Shown: one piece after another, positions 62,791 through 64,000 of the stretch
How positions within the stretch are numbered: position 1 is the stretch's first letter
How the letters are laid out: each line of letters opens with the position of its first letter
NCBI RefSeq assembly: GCF_000717715.1
Contig: NZ_JOAI01000013.1
Span: 62,001-126,000, forward strand
Direction: 5' to 3'
Length of the DNA: 64,000 nt
DNA from: Streptomyces sp. NRRL B-24484
Lineage (GTDB): Bacteria; Actinomycetota; Actinomycetes; Streptomycetales; Streptomycetaceae
The notes under the pieces: generated by a model
Seen by the model: the letters and a program-made list of their open reading frames with translations, nothing else
The model's database searches: none
Told to the model about the DNA's origin: nothing
Position numbers and translations under genes: made by a program

Positions 62791-64000
62791 GTGAACAGCC
62801 CGGGGGGATGGGGGAAGGACGCCTCGCGGCCGTACTTCTTCCTCAGCTACGCGCACACCCCGCGTGCCACCGGCAAGGCCGGCGACCCCAACCACTGGGT
62901 GGCCAAGCTCTACGACGACCTCTGCGAGGCCATCACCGAGCTGACCGACGTCCCCGAGGGCATCCCGGTCGGCTTCATGGACCAGTCCATGCACCAGGGG
63001 CAGTTCTGGGCCGAACGCCTCTCCCGCGAACTCGCCGCCTGCCGGGTCTTCGTCCCCCTCTACTCGCCGCGCTACTTCAAGAGCCACGCCTGCGGCCAGG
63101 AGTGGCACATCTTCAGCCAGCGCCCGGTCTACCAGCGCTGGCAGGACGGCGAGGTGACGAGCGGCATCGTCCCGGTGCTCTGGGTCGCCATGGACCACTA
63201 CACGCTGCCCCGCTGCGCCAGTGAACTCCAGTTCAACCACGGGAGTTTCGGGCCCGACTACGCCGCCGAGGGCCTGTACGCGCTGATGAAGCTCACCGCG
63301 TACCGCTCCCAGTACGAACTCGCCGTCCACCGGCTCGCGCAGCGGATCGTCGAGGTCGCCGAGCGCACCATCATCCCGATCTCCCGGTCCGCCGCTTTCG
63401 AGGACCAGCCGAGTGCCTTCTCCGGCACCGAACCGCCCGGCAACACCCTGCGGATCTCGGTGTACTCCTACCGCCGGGGAGAACAACCGCCCGGCCGCAG
63501 CCCCGAGTTCTACGGCGCGCGGCGCACCGACTGGCAGCCGTACCGTCCGGAGTCCCGCCGCCCGCTCGCCGACGACGCCGTGGACGTCGCCCGCAGCATG
63601 GGGTTCCAGGCCTCCGTCCACGAGTTCGAGACCGAGGCCACCGCACTGCTCGGCGGCGCCGAGCCGACCTCGCCGGGCATCGTCCTGATCGACCGCTGGG
63701 CCCTCTACGACGGCCGCCGGCGCGACACCGTCCGCCGGCTCGACCAGCGCAATCCGGCCTGGATCACCACCCTCGAACCGTGGAACACCCAGGACGAGGA
63801 GAGCACCGCGCAGGACGAGGAGCTCACCCGTCTCAGCGACGACGTGCTGCGCTCCGCCCGGGCCCGGCGGCCCACCCTCCGCGGCGGCGGCTCCGGCGTG
63901 CCCGGCAGCCTGGAGGCCTTCCGCGGCGAGATGGAGTGGGCGGTGATCCGCGCCAACCAGGGCTTCGAACGCCGGGACGGGCCGAAGACCCAGCACCTGC
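62791..64000 (+). CDS. fxsC: FxsC TIR-like protein, truncated by the window end
   Basis: The frame is open to the right edge, giving 403 codons without a stop. The N-terminus has a TIR-like domain: RPYFFLSYAHTPRATGK, DDLCEAITELTDVP, GFMDQSMHQGQFWAERLSRELAACRVFVPLYSPRYFKSHACGQEW in the region 60-115. A second part from about residue 220 (LRISVYSYRRGEQPPGRSPEFYG, DWQPYRPESRRPLADDA) fits the FxsC C-terminal domain. FxsC accompanies FxsA/FxsB in many actinobacteria; its role is unknown. GGGGGAGG lies 5 nt before GTG 62791. Confidence 0.88.
   Translation, partial: MNSPGGWGKDASRPYFFLSYAHTPRATGKAGDPNHWVAKLYDDLCEAITELTDVPEGIPVGFMDQSMHQGQFWAERLSRELAACRVFVPLYSPRYFKSHACGQEWHIFSQRPVYQRWQDGEVTSGIVPVLWVAMDHYTLPRCASELQFNHGSFGPDYAAEGLYALMKLTAYRSQYELAVHRLAQRIVEVAERTIIPISRSAAFEDQPSAFSGTEPPGNTLRISVYSYRRGEQPPGRSPEFYGARRTDWQPYRPESRRPLADDAVDVARSMGFQASVHEFETEATALLGGAEPTSPGIVLIDRWALYDGRRRDTVRRLDQRNPAWITTLEPWNTQDEESTAQDEELTRLSDDVLRSARARRPTLRGGGSGVPGSLEAFRGEMEWAVIRANQGFERRDGPKTQHL

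Overview
The window is high-GC, gene-dense DNA from a streptomycete chromosome (Streptomyces, Kitasatospora or a close relative). The evidence is GTG/TTG starts, strong third-position GC, a TTA codon seen in only one gene, futalosine-route menaquinone genes, a CIRCE-controlled groEL, an actinobacterial SAM riboswitch and many Streptomyces-type housekeeping families. I see no tRNA, rRNA, insertion sequence, phage or CRISPR array. It reads as conserved chromosome with one obvious specialised locus at the right end.

Layout. 1-1210: tail of a GGDEF protein and a membrane-anchored carbohydrate-binding protein. 1188-7761: an amino-sugar locus (aldolase, nagA-type deacetylase, ROK kinase, SIS-domain isomerase/deaminase, DeoR regulator, sugar-binding lipoprotein) with DasR-like operators and helically phased repeats in its control regions. 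7793-11897: cupin, DUF3263, trehalose synthesis (otsB, otsA) and glucosyl-3-phosphoglycerate synthase (gpgS). 12036-13774: SAM-I riboswitch, threonine synthase and a CysO-like sulfur carrier ending Gly-Gly-Cys. 14395-16545: cold-shock protein and CIRCE-controlled groEL. 16735-20680: Uma2-like protein, two small genes, HD protein, PadR with its membrane partner (this one has a TTA codon), cutC. 20762-27965: HelD/HelR-type RNA polymerase motor, XPB helicase and an XPB-associated WYL-like protein. 28155-36733: membrane protein, iron-type binding lipoprotein, esterase-fold protein, HAD hydrolase, second cold-shock protein, mqnD-mqnB, small exported protein, MFS transporter. 37027-47932: DUF3027, a sacsin/Hsp90-like ATPase, P-type ATPase, DUF2530, purine permease, and a HypX with no other hydrogenase gene in view. 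48000-58932: MHYT sensor, MarR with an MFS exporter, GNAT, 2'-5' RNA ligase, GH35 beta-galactosidase with AraC regulator, serC, citrate synthase, pdxH.

59166-64000 is the most distinctive region: an FxSxx-COOH (Fxs) peptide-modification locus. A 60-residue precursor ends in FNSSI. It is followed 6 bp later by an 801-residue radical SAM/SPASM maturase fused to a C-terminal domain with an intact HEFQH motif, then an AAC(3)-fold acetyltransferase, then a TIR-like FxsC protein that runs off the window. All four genes read the same way and are closely spaced. The inferred product is a cyclophane-bearing small protein with further tailoring, tied to a TIR-like protein of unknown role.

A window-wide pattern is that at least eleven genes have a TANNNT box exactly 6-7 nt upstream of the start codon and no usable ribosome-binding site, which indicates leaderless transcription.
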